Assembly: GCA_964445105.1 (NCBI GenBank)
Contig: CAYUJS010000007.1
Span: 1 to 53,415 of the forward strand
Direction: 5' to 3'
From: CAWBNS01 sp964445105
GTDB taxonomy: Bacteria > Chlamydiota > Chlamydiia > Chlamydiales > JAJFMA01
DNA length: 53,415 nt
Of the stretch, positions 35,401 to 42,332 are shown piece by piece. The stretch's first letter is position 1. The number at the start of each line of letters is the position of its first letter. A program made the translations under genes and the position numbers. The notes under the pieces were generated by a model that saw only the letters and a list, made by a program, of their open reading frames with translations, had not been told where the DNA came from and searched no databases.

Positions 35401-36210
35401 GAGGTGCTGCGAGATCTGCCGGAAAAAACGGAAGAAGTTTTTCATTGCGGTATGAGCCCTGAACAGCAAACGCTCTATAACGAAGTATTGCAGCGCTCCC
35501 GCCAGCGCCTTTTAGACGACCTGGCAGACTCTAACAAAGCCGTCCCTTACGTGCATATCTTTGCCGTCTTGTCGCAGCTCAAACAGATTTGCAACCATCC
35601 CGCTGCTTTCCTCAAGGATGTGCAAAACTATCAGAAACACCAATCAGGTAAGTGGAATCTGTTCATCGAACTACTGAACGAAGCGCGCGCCAGCGGACAG
35701 AAAGTGGTTATCTTTAGCCAGTATTTGGCTATGTTGGATCTATTCGAAGTCTATTTCAAAGGGCAGCAGGTGGGTTTTGCATCGGTGCGCGGCGCTACAG
35801 TAGATCGCGCCTCTGAAATCCGTCGCTTCAACAATGAGCCGCACTGCGAAGTGTTCCTAGGCTCGCTGCAGGCCGTTGGCCTCGGCGTCGATTTAACCGC
35901 CGGTAGTGTGGTGATTCACTATGACCGCTGGTGGAACGCCGCGCGCGAAAATCAGGCCACTGATCGTGTCCACCGCATCGGCCAAACGCGCGGCGTACAG
36001 GTGTTTAAACTGGTTACCAAAAATACCTTTGAAGAACGCATTGACGAGCTTATTACGAAAAAAGGCCGTCTCATGGAAGAAGTGGTCTCTGCCGATCCGG
36101 AAGATGTGGTGAAGCGTCTGGATCGCCACGAGCTGATGGAACTTCTACAGGAAATCCAAGAAACCCATGACGCCAGTTCCGATGCCGGCCAAGAGAGCAG
36201 TGAAGATTAG
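32446..36210 (+). CDS. SWIM zinc-finger SNF2-family helicase (1254 aa)
   Basis: This is an ATP-dependent DNA translocase of the bacterial SWI2/SNF2 class. A SWIM zinc finger (C-x-C ... C-x-H in FFCECDQFDQQGGCLH) lies at residues about 62-76. A long central region with three copies of a GxGFYR/GDGFYR-type motif (GDGFYRQSKG, GDGFYRTLSR, GQGFYPKAGG) follows. The helicase core starts near residue 780: motif I DDMGLGKTHQAM (about 798), motif II DEIQ in place of the usual DEAH, motif III LTGTPIENHL, motif V/VI QATDRVHRIGQT (about 1168). The ATG at 32446 is preferred to 32428 because the latter lies upstream of the predicted -10 box. Chlamydiae carry two such helicases; partner and role are unknown. 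Confidence 0.9.
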   Translation: MHRFPEPLVPYYSQAQELVKSFAVRDIDFSGSTYQILVDGGDAGEVWAFLQLDDRGVAKDFFCECDQFDQQGGCLHVATGYLRVTQPEPLHRRFEKSLWTHLCKLYAEESEYYPRALAWVSKTTCEYVSSSDELLVKMHTTTEEATDKLQEMTEERRKETEETSLKFSNLSQEELAEYESGKLSPQLSFHLSAWYDIAKWLFLKQDTGVPYSISFDSSPKGIPCAIHAIFADVELFFSLSEEMLVSVIPALATVDSSLAVQDAGDEIIRTLFYDKKTGVIELQVDDTMLASNERQLAQRVNKQSAQLVGAWTYLPGDGFYRQSKGSLLSQPRLEGNQLSELFRDHFQMVSNCLQGAMLHAEPIELSYDLSFDVQWCLRVAAYAFQPGDLQSDFARDFGDWVYLDGDGFYRTLSRRFPQLLTVVPLLEVADFVTQHQLWLGTIEGFSTHLIALEAQLTYHLDQQQRLVFSNKNLPDSAAILQKDFGRWVYVSGQGFYPKAGGTIFKSAVHAGVVIPPPEISSFIRKYQEELALIPGFYCESCPVARTYLSVELDSRERIQVNPIYEATLPYVDREILFFDDVAYVEKAGFYRLPADKQLPEAYHFPVTVKKDKLVDFLTVDIEMLKKYSHEIDPRLQRPHTIRLVMDEVERREDLGRGWYCTTMYCHTERGNMPLADVWAHIDKKKRFLFSAIGLLDLSEEKFQWLSSLSDKAVDVKNNRFLVTLLDVARLQAMGQVEAQKSDQQGSEIHHRLHSLLDFKEEIPPDISGLTSTLRPYQIAGVSWLWHLYENGLSGMLCDDMGLGKTHQAMALMAALANRGVLSKVVVICPTSVLYHWEEKIHAYLQGWKVFTYHGVERQLEDYEDSTDVFLTSYGIWRRDAEKLKKLSFDLVVFDEIQVAKNHSSRLHHSLREVKATMRIGLTGTPIENHLLELKSLFDLVLPGYMPPEKRYREFFLRPIEKEQDPTKREMLTRLIKPFVLRRKKGEVLRDLPEKTEEVFHCGMSPEQQTLYNEVLQRSRQRLLDDLADSNKAVPYVHIFAVLSQLKQICNHPAAFLKDVQNYQKHQSGKWNLFIELLNEARASGQKVVIFSQYLAMLDLFEVYFKGQQVGFASVRGATVDRASEIRRFNNEPHCEVFLGSLQAVGLGVDLTAGSVVIHYDRWWNAARENQATDRVHRIGQTRGVQVFKLVTKNTFEERIDELITKKGRLMEEVVSADPEDVVKRLDRHELMELLQEIQETHDASSDAGQESSED

Positions 36211-36245
36211 CCTGCAGGATTGTCGGTAAATTCGCTGAAGCTGCC
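36207..36245. repeat. Relic duplicate of the der 3' end
   Basis: This 39-bp stretch matches 36701-36739 (the last codons and stop of der) at all but about four positions. Read on the minus strand it encodes SFSEFTDNPAG-stop, against SFSEFTDTPVS-stop in der. It overlaps the stop of the SNF2 gene and abuts repeat copy C. Confidence 0.7.
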
Positions 36246-36252
36246 CCCAAGC

Positions 36253-36408
36253 CAGCAGTTCTCGCTAAAAAAAGGGAACCGACGGGCTCCGGGGCAGCCA
36301 TCAGCCTCATTTTGCTCCTCACCTGTAACTTCGGCTACGAATTCGTCGCAAACTGAGCCTACTGTCAGCCCTCGCTGAGCTGGTTTCTTCTTTTAGCGGG
36401 AGCCGCTG
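36253..36408. repeat. Dispersed inverted-repeat family, copy C (complete, forward)
   Basis: This complete 156-bp copy runs from CAGCAGTTCTCGCTAAAAAA to TTTTAGCGGGAGCCGCTG. The ends are imperfect inverted repeats over about 30 bp. The core holds GCCATCAGCCTCATTTTGC and GGCTACGAATTCGTCGC. It lies between convergent SNF2 and der genes. Confidence 0.78.
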
Positions 36409-36700
36409 TCCCCAGGCTCTCCTTGAACCTGAGCTTATGCGAAAAAATCAGCGACAATCCTAGGCCCTGCAAATAACGATCGCGACTTAGGGTTTGCCTA
36501 TATCGACCTGAACTCTATCGAGCAGTCAGAACCCAGATCCGTGGGTGCAGAGCACCGCATGCTACAAATGGCCCGGCGGAATTTCAGGAGCTAGGGCTGT
36601 TAAAAACAGACGCTGCTGTAGCCCTGGGTATAGTCCGCTAGAATTAGTCCAAACACCAGAAAGTCAGGAGTTTTGATGCCGGTCAATATAAAGGCGAGGG
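36409..36700. other. Gene-free stretch between repeat copy C and der
   Basis: I see no ORF, RNA gene or clear hairpin here. The only context is that it separates the der-tail relic and repeat copy C from der itself, so it may be debris carried with that rearrangement. Confidence 0.4.
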
Positions 36701-38152
36701 TTAGCTTACAGGAGTGTCGGTAAATTCGCTGAAGCTGTCTCCCTCAAAGTCATCCTGTACTTCCACCTCTCTTCTCCAGGCCTCTTGCTGCTTAGGCGTG
36801 GGTACGCCGGTATGCTCGCGCAGTTTTTTGCCTTTGAGGTGAAAGAAGATAGGCGCTCCAATCAGACCGAATTTATCCCTAAACTGATTCATGAGATAAC
36901 GTAGGTAGGAGGGGTTCATCAGATCGAGTTTGTTGATGAAGAGCACAAATTGAGGGGGCTCTGTAGCAACCTGCGTCATATAGTAGATGCGTAGCCGTTT
37001 ACCTCTGATCATCGGCGGATGGTTGCGCATGATGGCCGCTTCGATAAACTTATTGAGAGTGTGCGTGGTGATGCGCGTACGCGCATTTTTGTACACCTCT
37101 TGGATCGAGGGGAAAATCTTATCGACATTGCGCCCTGAGGAGGCAGACATGACGAAAATCGGACAGTGGGCGAGGAAGGGCATCTCTTCGCGAATGCCTC
37201 TCAGGCAGTGCTCCATCAGGATGCCTTTCACCAGATCCCACTTATTCACGAGAATGATGCAGCCCTTCTTCAATTCATGAACGAGATTGGCGATTTTTTT
37301 GTCTTGGCTGGTAACCCCTTCTGTTGCATCGAGGAGCATTAGGCAAACGTCCGAGCGAGAGATGGCTCGCTCTGTGCGAATGGCGGCAAATTTGTCGACG
37401 ACCTCATGCTCGGCGCGCTTGCGGCGGATACCGGCGGTATCGATGAAGGTGAATAGCTGTCCCTCTTGCTCTACAACGGCATCGATGCTGTCGCGTGTGG
37501 TGCCCGGGACCGGGCTTACGATGGCGCGTTCCTCGCCGAGCAGGTAGTTTAGCAGCGAGGATTTACCTACGTTGGGTTTGCCCACGATGGCCACCCGGAC
37601 AGAATCTATTTCAGGCTCTTCTTGTCGCTCAGGTACATCTGTAAGAGCCATTTCAAGCAATTCAGCAATATGCCAGCCCTGAGCGGCTGAGACGGAGATC
37701 ATCCGTGCGATGCCAAGGCCCATGAACTCATACTTCAGCGATTCATTGGTCTGAGAGTCGACTTTGTTCACGGCGAGACATAGAGGTTTCTGTATTTTAT
37801 GCAGGTGCCGCGAAAGCTCTAGATCCAGAGGGGTGATGCCAATTGTCGCGTCGACCACCATGATGATAGAGTCGGCCTCTTGGATAGCAATTGCCGCTTG
37901 ATTGCGGATGGCCTCTTGGTACGTCTCGGTTGAGTGATGGTCGATTCCGCCGGTGTCAATCACTTGAAACGGCTTCCCGAAAAAGTCCGCTTCGGCGTAC
38001 AAGCGGTCTCGCGTGATGCCTTCCGCTTCGTCAACGATAGCGATCCGCTTTTTGCAGATCCGGTTAAATAGGGCCGATTTTCCCACGTTGGGGCGCCCGA
38101 CGATGGCTATTCGGGGCAAGGAGGTTTTTTGTGGTTTCATGGAAGATAGCAT
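36701..38152 (-). CDS. der: Ribosome-assembly GTPase Der/EngA (483 aa)
   Basis: This tandem GTPase is needed for 50S subunit maturation. The first G domain has GRPNVGKSALFN, DTGGID and NKVD; the second has GKPNVGKSSLLNYL, DTAGIRRK and NKWD. A C-terminal KH-like domain (residues about 360-460) ends in an acidic extension finishing EFTDTPVS. Length is typical. The ATG at 38152 and another at 38140 are both possible; neither has a clear Shine-Dalgarno. The tail is duplicated at 36207-36245. Confidence 0.95.
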   Translation of the reverse strand: MLSSMKPQKTSLPRIAIVGRPNVGKSALFNRICKKRIAIVDEAEGITRDRLYAEADFFGKPFQVIDTGGIDHHSTETYQEAIRNQAAIAIQEADSIIMVVDATIGITPLDLELSRHLHKIQKPLCLAVNKVDSQTNESLKYEFMGLGIARMISVSAAQGWHIAELLEMALTDVPERQEEPEIDSVRVAIVGKPNVGKSSLLNYLLGEERAIVSPVPGTTRDSIDAVVEQEGQLFTFIDTAGIRRKRAEHEVVDKFAAIRTERAISRSDVCLMLLDATEGVTSQDKKIANLVHELKKGCIILVNKWDLVKGILMEHCLRGIREEMPFLAHCPIFVMSASSGRNVDKIFPSIQEVYKNARTRITTHTLNKFIEAAIMRNHPPMIRGKRLRIYYMTQVATEPPQFVLFINKLDLMNPSYLRYLMNQFRDKFGLIGAPIFFHLKGKKLREHTGVPTPKQQEAWRREVEVQDDFEGDSFSEFTDTPVS

Positions 38153-38234
38153 AACAGAAGAGGTGATTTAACTTGAAGAAAATCCCGCAACGAAGGATGC
38201 TAAGGTTCTGATATCCAAAACAATGTGATCATTG

Positions 38235-40103
38235 ATGCAGTCGGTTTCGCCCAGCGAACACATCTCTCTATCTCCATTGAAGGAAGATCTTAAGAGTTAT
38301 TCTTTTAGAAAGCTCCATCTGGATGTGGTTGCAGGTCTTACAGTGGCCCTGATGACTATTCCGCAGGCGATGGCCTATGCGGTACTGGCTGGGCTACCCT
38401 TAAGCTGTGGGTTATTTTCAGCCGTTTTTGGAGGTTTTTTCGCGGCTTTGTTGGGTTCTTCGCGCCACCTCGTGGTGGGGCCTACCAACGCGATTGCCAT
38501 TCTTGTGCAAGCAGGTACGGCCGAGATTTTGTACACCTTCTATCGCGATGTCACCGGGCCTGCGCGTGAGCTATTGGCAGTCCAGGTTTTGGCGCAATTG
38601 ACCTTGCTGGTCGGCATTTTTCAAGTGCTAGCTGCCGTCTTTAAGTTAGGCCGGCTGACGCAGTTTGTCAGCCAGGCGGTCGTGGTGGGCTATATGACGG
38701 GGACTGCGGTGGCGCTAGTGGTCAGTCAGATGTTTGTCTTTTTGGGGATGGAGGCGCCCCCGGGCGTGCTGTCGCTTTACCACAAAGTCCTGTATATCAT
38801 TCAGCATCCCCAAGATTACCATTGGCCGACTATTTGGATCGGTTTGGCCAGTTTGATCTTTTTAATTGGCATGAAGCGTGTGCGGTGGCCCAACGCTGCA
38901 GCCGCCTTGATGCTGGTCATCGCAGGGGCGACCATCTACTTTTTGGCGCTTTCCGCCTATCCCTGGCCTGATATGCTGGACCCGTATGCCGAAGAGTATG
39001 TGACGAAGATCCGTTTGGTGGGTATGGAGGGCAAAATCTTTGGCCTGCTGCCAGCGATGGCTTGGCCCGGCCTTGAGCCGATGATTTTGAGCAAATTGAT
39101 CACGATAGCGTTTGCAATTGCTCTTTTGGGAATGTTGGAAAGCAGCGCGGTGAGTAAGTCGATTGCCGCAGAATCCGGACAGACCTTGGCGATCAACCAG
39201 GAAATTTTTGGTCTGGGGGTGGGCAATACGCTGGCCGCTTTTTTCGGAGGGATGCCGGCAGCGGGGAGCCCCTCGCGCAGCTTGCTCAACTACCGATCCG
39301 GTGGCGTTACCCGCTTTGCTGCAATATTCAGTGCAGCAGTAGTGTTTCTTATTGCCTTTACCTTGGGTTATTTTATTAGCTTTATCCCTCTTGCGGTCTT
39401 GGCGGCGCTTTCTTTTGTGACGGCGGCAGGCTTGGTCAACGTCCGGTGCGTAATGATGTGTCTGAAGGCAACCCGCTCCGATGCGTTTGTGCTTATAATG
39501 ACTGTTGCTTCTTGCTTCTTTTTTAGCGTCGACATTGCCTTCTACATAGGGATTGTCCTTTCTGTCATTTTTTATCTCAACAAAGCGTCTCACCCGCAGC
39601 TCTTTGAGTATGCTTCTCGCGATGTTGCTATTGAGCCCTTGCGCGATACCGGGATTCTTGTCATCAACGTGCATGGTGAACTGTTTTTTGGTGCGGCTGA
39701 CCTGTTCCAGAGCGCTCTTAAAGCGCTAGCCGATCGCGATGATCAGCTGCGCGTGATTATTTTGCGCCTCAAACACGCGCGCGATATCGATGCAACCACC
39801 TGTATAGCTCTATTACATCTTTACAGGTACCTCAGGGGCCAGAAGATGCATCTGCTTGTCTGTAGTATCCCCGAAGGTCCGTGGCATGTCATGCTCAACT
39901 CTGGCGTGATTGACGAGGTCGGCTCGGAAAATTTTTTCATTCACGATTGGAAAGCTCCCAGCGCCAGCATGGACCAAGCATTGGTGCGGGCGCGGGCAGT
40001 TTTGCGCCAAGATGAATCTGCAGGGCACTCTGCGTGCCCGAGTGCGCAGCCTGTTTGCAGAGATTCGCTGACTGTCGTGCACGTCACGGCCGCTTTGGAT
40101 TGA
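38235..40103 (+). CDS. SulP (SLC26)-family anion transporter with STAS domain (622 aa)
   Basis: This inner-membrane transporter of sulfate, bicarbonate or another anion has about 12-14 membrane spans. The SulP signature region is DVVAGLTVALMTIPQAMAYAVLAGLP, followed by GSSRHLVVGPTNAIAILV. A FFGGMPAAGSPSRSLLNYRSGG segment corresponds to the conserved NxxxGxxGGxPxxxxxSRS site. A cytoplasmic STAS domain lies at about residues 455-570 (ILVINVHGELFFGAADLFQSAL). The ATG at 38235 follows an in-frame TTG. The substrate cannot be set from sequence; in an obligate intracellular bacterium it may import a host anion. It is monocistronic, with repeat copy D just past its 3' end. Confidence 0.9.
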   Translation: MQSVSPSEHISLSPLKEDLKSYSFRKLHLDVVAGLTVALMTIPQAMAYAVLAGLPLSCGLFSAVFGGFFAALLGSSRHLVVGPTNAIAILVQAGTAEILYTFYRDVTGPARELLAVQVLAQLTLLVGIFQVLAAVFKLGRLTQFVSQAVVVGYMTGTAVALVVSQMFVFLGMEAPPGVLSLYHKVLYIIQHPQDYHWPTIWIGLASLIFLIGMKRVRWPNAAAALMLVIAGATIYFLALSAYPWPDMLDPYAEEYVTKIRLVGMEGKIFGLLPAMAWPGLEPMILSKLITIAFAIALLGMLESSAVSKSIAAESGQTLAINQEIFGLGVGNTLAAFFGGMPAAGSPSRSLLNYRSGGVTRFAAIFSAAVVFLIAFTLGYFISFIPLAVLAALSFVTAAGLVNVRCVMMCLKATRSDAFVLIMTVASCFFFSVDIAFYIGIVLSVIFYLNKASHPQLFEYASRDVAIEPLRDTGILVINVHGELFFGAADLFQSALKALADRDDQLRVIILRLKHARDIDATTCIALLHLYRYLRGQKMHLLVCSIPEGPWHVMLNSGVIDEVGSENFFIHDWKAPSASMDQALVRARAVLRQDESAGHSACPSAQPVCRDSLTVVHVTAALD

Positions 40104-40138
40104 TGTTAAATCTACGATAGCGGGCCGTAGATGACAGT

Positions 40139-40265
40139 CAGCAGTTCCAAAAAAAGCTCACAGCATGCTTAGTTTGTGACGAATCCGTAACCTTGGCTAC
40201 GGATGAGGAAAGATGAGGTCGGCTGTCCTGGTGCTAGTCGGCTTCTTTTTTGGCGGGAGCTGCTG
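40139..40265. repeat. Dispersed inverted-repeat family, copy D (reverse orientation)
   Basis: 127 bp from CAGCAGTTCCAAAAAAAGCTC to TTTTTTGGCGGGAGCTGCTG, with GACGAATCCGTAACCTTGGC and GATGAGGTCGGCTGTCCTGG inside. It lies after SulP and directly abuts the truncated 5' side of the Rpn pseudogene. Confidence 0.72.
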
Positions 40266-40819
40266 AATGGAAGCCAAATAGCTGTAAAAAAACGGGTCAT
40301 CTTTTTGGCGATCACCTCCTATGAGGTATTCCCCGATAAGAAAGAGTGCAAGTCGGACCGCGTCGTTTTAGACGACGAACCGCGAGAACCTGAGCTCAAA
40401 GATTTTTACTTTACCTTTGTAGAGCTGCCTAAATTCACCAAAAAGCCCGATGAGTTAGAGATCGCAGAGGATAAGTGGTACTATTTTTTGAAGCACGCCC
40501 AGCAACACAGAGAGGTGGAGCCGCTGCTGGCAGACAACCCCGAAATCAAGGAAGCGTACCATGTGTTGGAGCAGGTGTTTTGGACAGAGGCTGAGCGACA
40601 AGATAGCCATGGCTATAGTTGACGCTAATAACGCTCTTAAAGGCGCTTGGCAAGAGGGACCAGGAACGAGGGGAAAGGTGCGGGGTGAAAATAGGAGAGA
40701 AACGAGCTAAACTTGCGTTTGCTACCGGCTTACTGGAAGAACAATTCCCCGTCGAGCGGGCGGCCAAGCTTGCGGGTTTAACCATCGATGAAGTGCGCAA
40801 GCTACAAAAACAAACGTAA
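40266..40819 (+). pseudogene. Truncated and frameshifted Rpn-type (PDDEXK_2) nuclease/transposase
   Basis: Frame 1 to the TGA at 40622 encodes RVIFLAITSYEVFPD, DFYFTFVELPKFTKKPDELE and DKWYYFLKHAQQH, the C-terminal half of Rpn/PDDEXK_2 recombination-promoting nucleases. A second frame from about 40608 gives AIVDANNALKGAWQEG. A third, ending at 40819, gives a GLLEEQFPVERAAKLAGLTIDEV tail, the expected order in intact Rpn proteins. So at least two frameshifts split the gene. The N-terminal nuclease core is missing, cut exactly at the edge of repeat copy D. Non-functional as a nuclease. Confidence 0.68.
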
Positions 40820-40858
40820 GCCCATGACGTGAACCATTATCTGGCCGCTTCAGATTGG

Positions 40859-41251
40859 TTAGGGTACAGGATCGTATTTGGTCGTGCAATTGTAGCGGCC
40901 GGGGGTTGTGCGGTAGATCCAGCGATCATTGTTTTCGCGCATCAGGCGATCGCACCCCATGCCCCATCCGCGAAAGAACCCGTATTTATGAATCGCCTCC
41001 ATCGCGTAGTGCGAGCTCGTCGGATAGAAGTGGCTACGCGGGCCATCAGCTTTAGAGATCACCTCTTGGTGAAAGACAATCAAGTACTCTGCAGCGCGTT
41101 CTAGCGGCCCCTGGGGGGCAGCTTCACAACAACTGTCCACTTGATAGCAAAGATCTGCGTCCTTACCCCAAGGGCCGCTCTCGATTGCGCCCAGAGCTAG
41201 AGGAGCGCTCAACGCAAAAGTTATGTAGAGATAACGGAAAAAATCAGCCAT
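40859..41251 (-). CDS. yidD: Secreted or membrane-tethered YidD-like protein (130 aa)
   Basis: The YidD/DUF37 domain is recognisable at residues about 50-110: LIVFHQEVISKADGPRSHFYPTSSHYAMEAIHKYGFFRGWGMGCDRLMR in the order LIxxYQxxISPxxGPxCRFxPTCSxYAxEAIxxHG. In E. coli, YidD aids YidC-dependent membrane insertion. Here both conserved cysteines of the PTCS region are changed (SHFYPTSS). An N-terminal hydrophobic signal (FFRYLYITFALSAPLALGAI) and a cysteine-rich CYQVDSCCEAAP stretch precede the domain. The protein is thus probably exported, unlike cytosolic-face YidD. The gene follows the TPR lipoprotein by 22 bp and is probably in its operon. Confidence 0.78.
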   Translation of the reverse strand: MADFFRYLYITFALSAPLALGAIESGPWGKDADLCYQVDSCCEAAPQGPLERAAEYLIVFHQEVISKADGPRSHFYPTSSHYAMEAIHKYGFFRGWGMGCDRLMRENNDRWIYRTTPGRYNCTTKYDPVP

Positions 41252-41273
41252 TTATGGTAGCCTCGTCGATATT

Positions 41274-42332
41274 TTAGAAACCAAACTGGATCATGAGAAC
41301 GGGGAAGAGGCTGCATTGCAGGAGCGTCTCTTTGCCCAAGAAGTTGTAAGTGTGTTCATTGTACTCTTTGGCGGCGAGGCCAGCGCCGTTGATTCCTCCA
41401 AAATACCATCCCATCTCTAGGCTGGTGGTGATGGCGCCGGCGGCGTAATAGCCTCGGTGGTAGAATTCGTAGGCGGCCCAGGTAAAAAGAGCATTAATTG
41501 CAAAAGAGGTGAGGGCAGATTTTTTTTGCCCGACGTAATAGTAACCTGCCCCCGGCAAAAGGGCGTTCAGCCATTGAGCCTGGCGTGACGATTTGGCGCA
41601 GTGACTGTATTGGCTGACCAGTGACGTTACGCTCTCTTCTCTGGGCGTGCCAAGGGCCAGCATTTGCGCAGTGTAAAGGTCACCGCGCTGGATGGCCTGA
41701 CTGACGCTTTGGCCGTTAGCTTGGTCTGGATAATGAATCTTCAGGTGCTCCATCAGTACCTCTGCGCGCTCGGGGCGCCCATCCTGTAAGTAGGCATCTT
41801 GCAGGACTAGTAACAGCGTCTGAAGGGCTGGAAAAGCGGGGCCCGCGCTGGTTAAGTCGCTACCCTCAAACATCTCGATAGCTTCTTGGTATTTATGTCC
41901 GAGATAGTAGGCCAGGATGATGCTATATTGTACTTGGTGGAGGCGCTCCTGCTGTTGATGAGGGATAAGGACTAGGGCGCGTTTAAACGCTGTAACAGCG
42001 CGGTAGAGGTCGAGCTCGCGAGCAAACGCGAGGCCGATTTTTAGTTCTTTCCCCCAATCTTGCGCCTGTTCCTGTGTGGTGAGAGGGGCGAAGGGCTCTT
42101 GCAGCGAGGCGATGTAGCGGGGTTGAGCGGAGTAAGAGATGCAAGGCTCTAACTTGTGCGTGTTTGGGTGGCAACCTAAGAGCAGCAGGGAAGCGAGTAG
42201 CAGGGAAGCGAGTAGCGCAAAAATCCCGCTTCCGACTTTCCCAGTTCTGCGCCTCGAATCCTGGATACCAGCCCCTATCCTAATCCCAGAAGGAGCTGTC
42301 GCCAGAACTGTCGGCGTTGACGCTGGGGACAC
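41274..42332 (-). CDS. TPR-containing lipoprotein with C-terminal membrane segments (about 352 aa)
   Basis: A lipoprotein-type signal (ALLASLLLASLLLLGC) is followed by TPR-like helices (residues about 80-200: AFARELDLYRAVTAFKRALVL, YYLGHKYQEAIEMFEG, RPERAEVLMEHLKIHYPD). A C-terminal hydrophobic module follows (NALLPGAGYYYVGQKKSALTSF, GLAAKEYN), as in DUF5683-type proteins often found near YidD. The start is uncertain: a GTG at 42332 with AAAGAG upstream overlaps sctC by 53 bp, an ATG at 42392 overlaps more, and no usual start lies past the sctC stop. A 15-bp tandem duplication in the signal-peptide code (about 42182-42212) lengthened the hydrophobic core. It continues the T3S transcript. Confidence 0.65.
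   Translation of the reverse strand: MSPASTPTVLATAPSGIRIGAGIQDSRRRTGKVGSGIFALLASLLLASLLLLGCHPNTHKLEPCISYSAQPRYIASLQEPFAPLTTQEQAQDWGKELKIGLAFARELDLYRAVTAFKRALVLIPHQQQERLHQVQYSIILAYYLGHKYQEAIEMFEGSDLTSAGPAFPALQTLLLVLQDAYLQDGRPERAEVLMEHLKIHYPDQANGQSVSQAIQRGDLYTAQMLALGTPREESVTSLVSQYSHCAKSSRQAQWLNALLPGAGYYYVGQKKSALTSFAINALFTWAAYEFYHRGYYAAGAITTSLEMGWYFGGINGAGLAAKEYNEHTYNFLGKETLLQCSLFPVLMIQFGF

Noticed and set aside
38862..39674. 270-residue minus-strand ORF opposite the SulP gene
   Set aside because: Lys/His/Arg-rich mirror of a membrane-protein coding strand; no homology-like motifs.
40111..40132. Hairpin after the SulP gene as an intrinsic terminator
   Set aside because: The stem is only about 6 bp with no U-run; repeat copy D just beyond is the stronger candidate.
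40829..41104. Plus-strand ORF across the YidD-like gene
   Set aside because: The minus strand carries recognisable YidD motifs; this frame has none.
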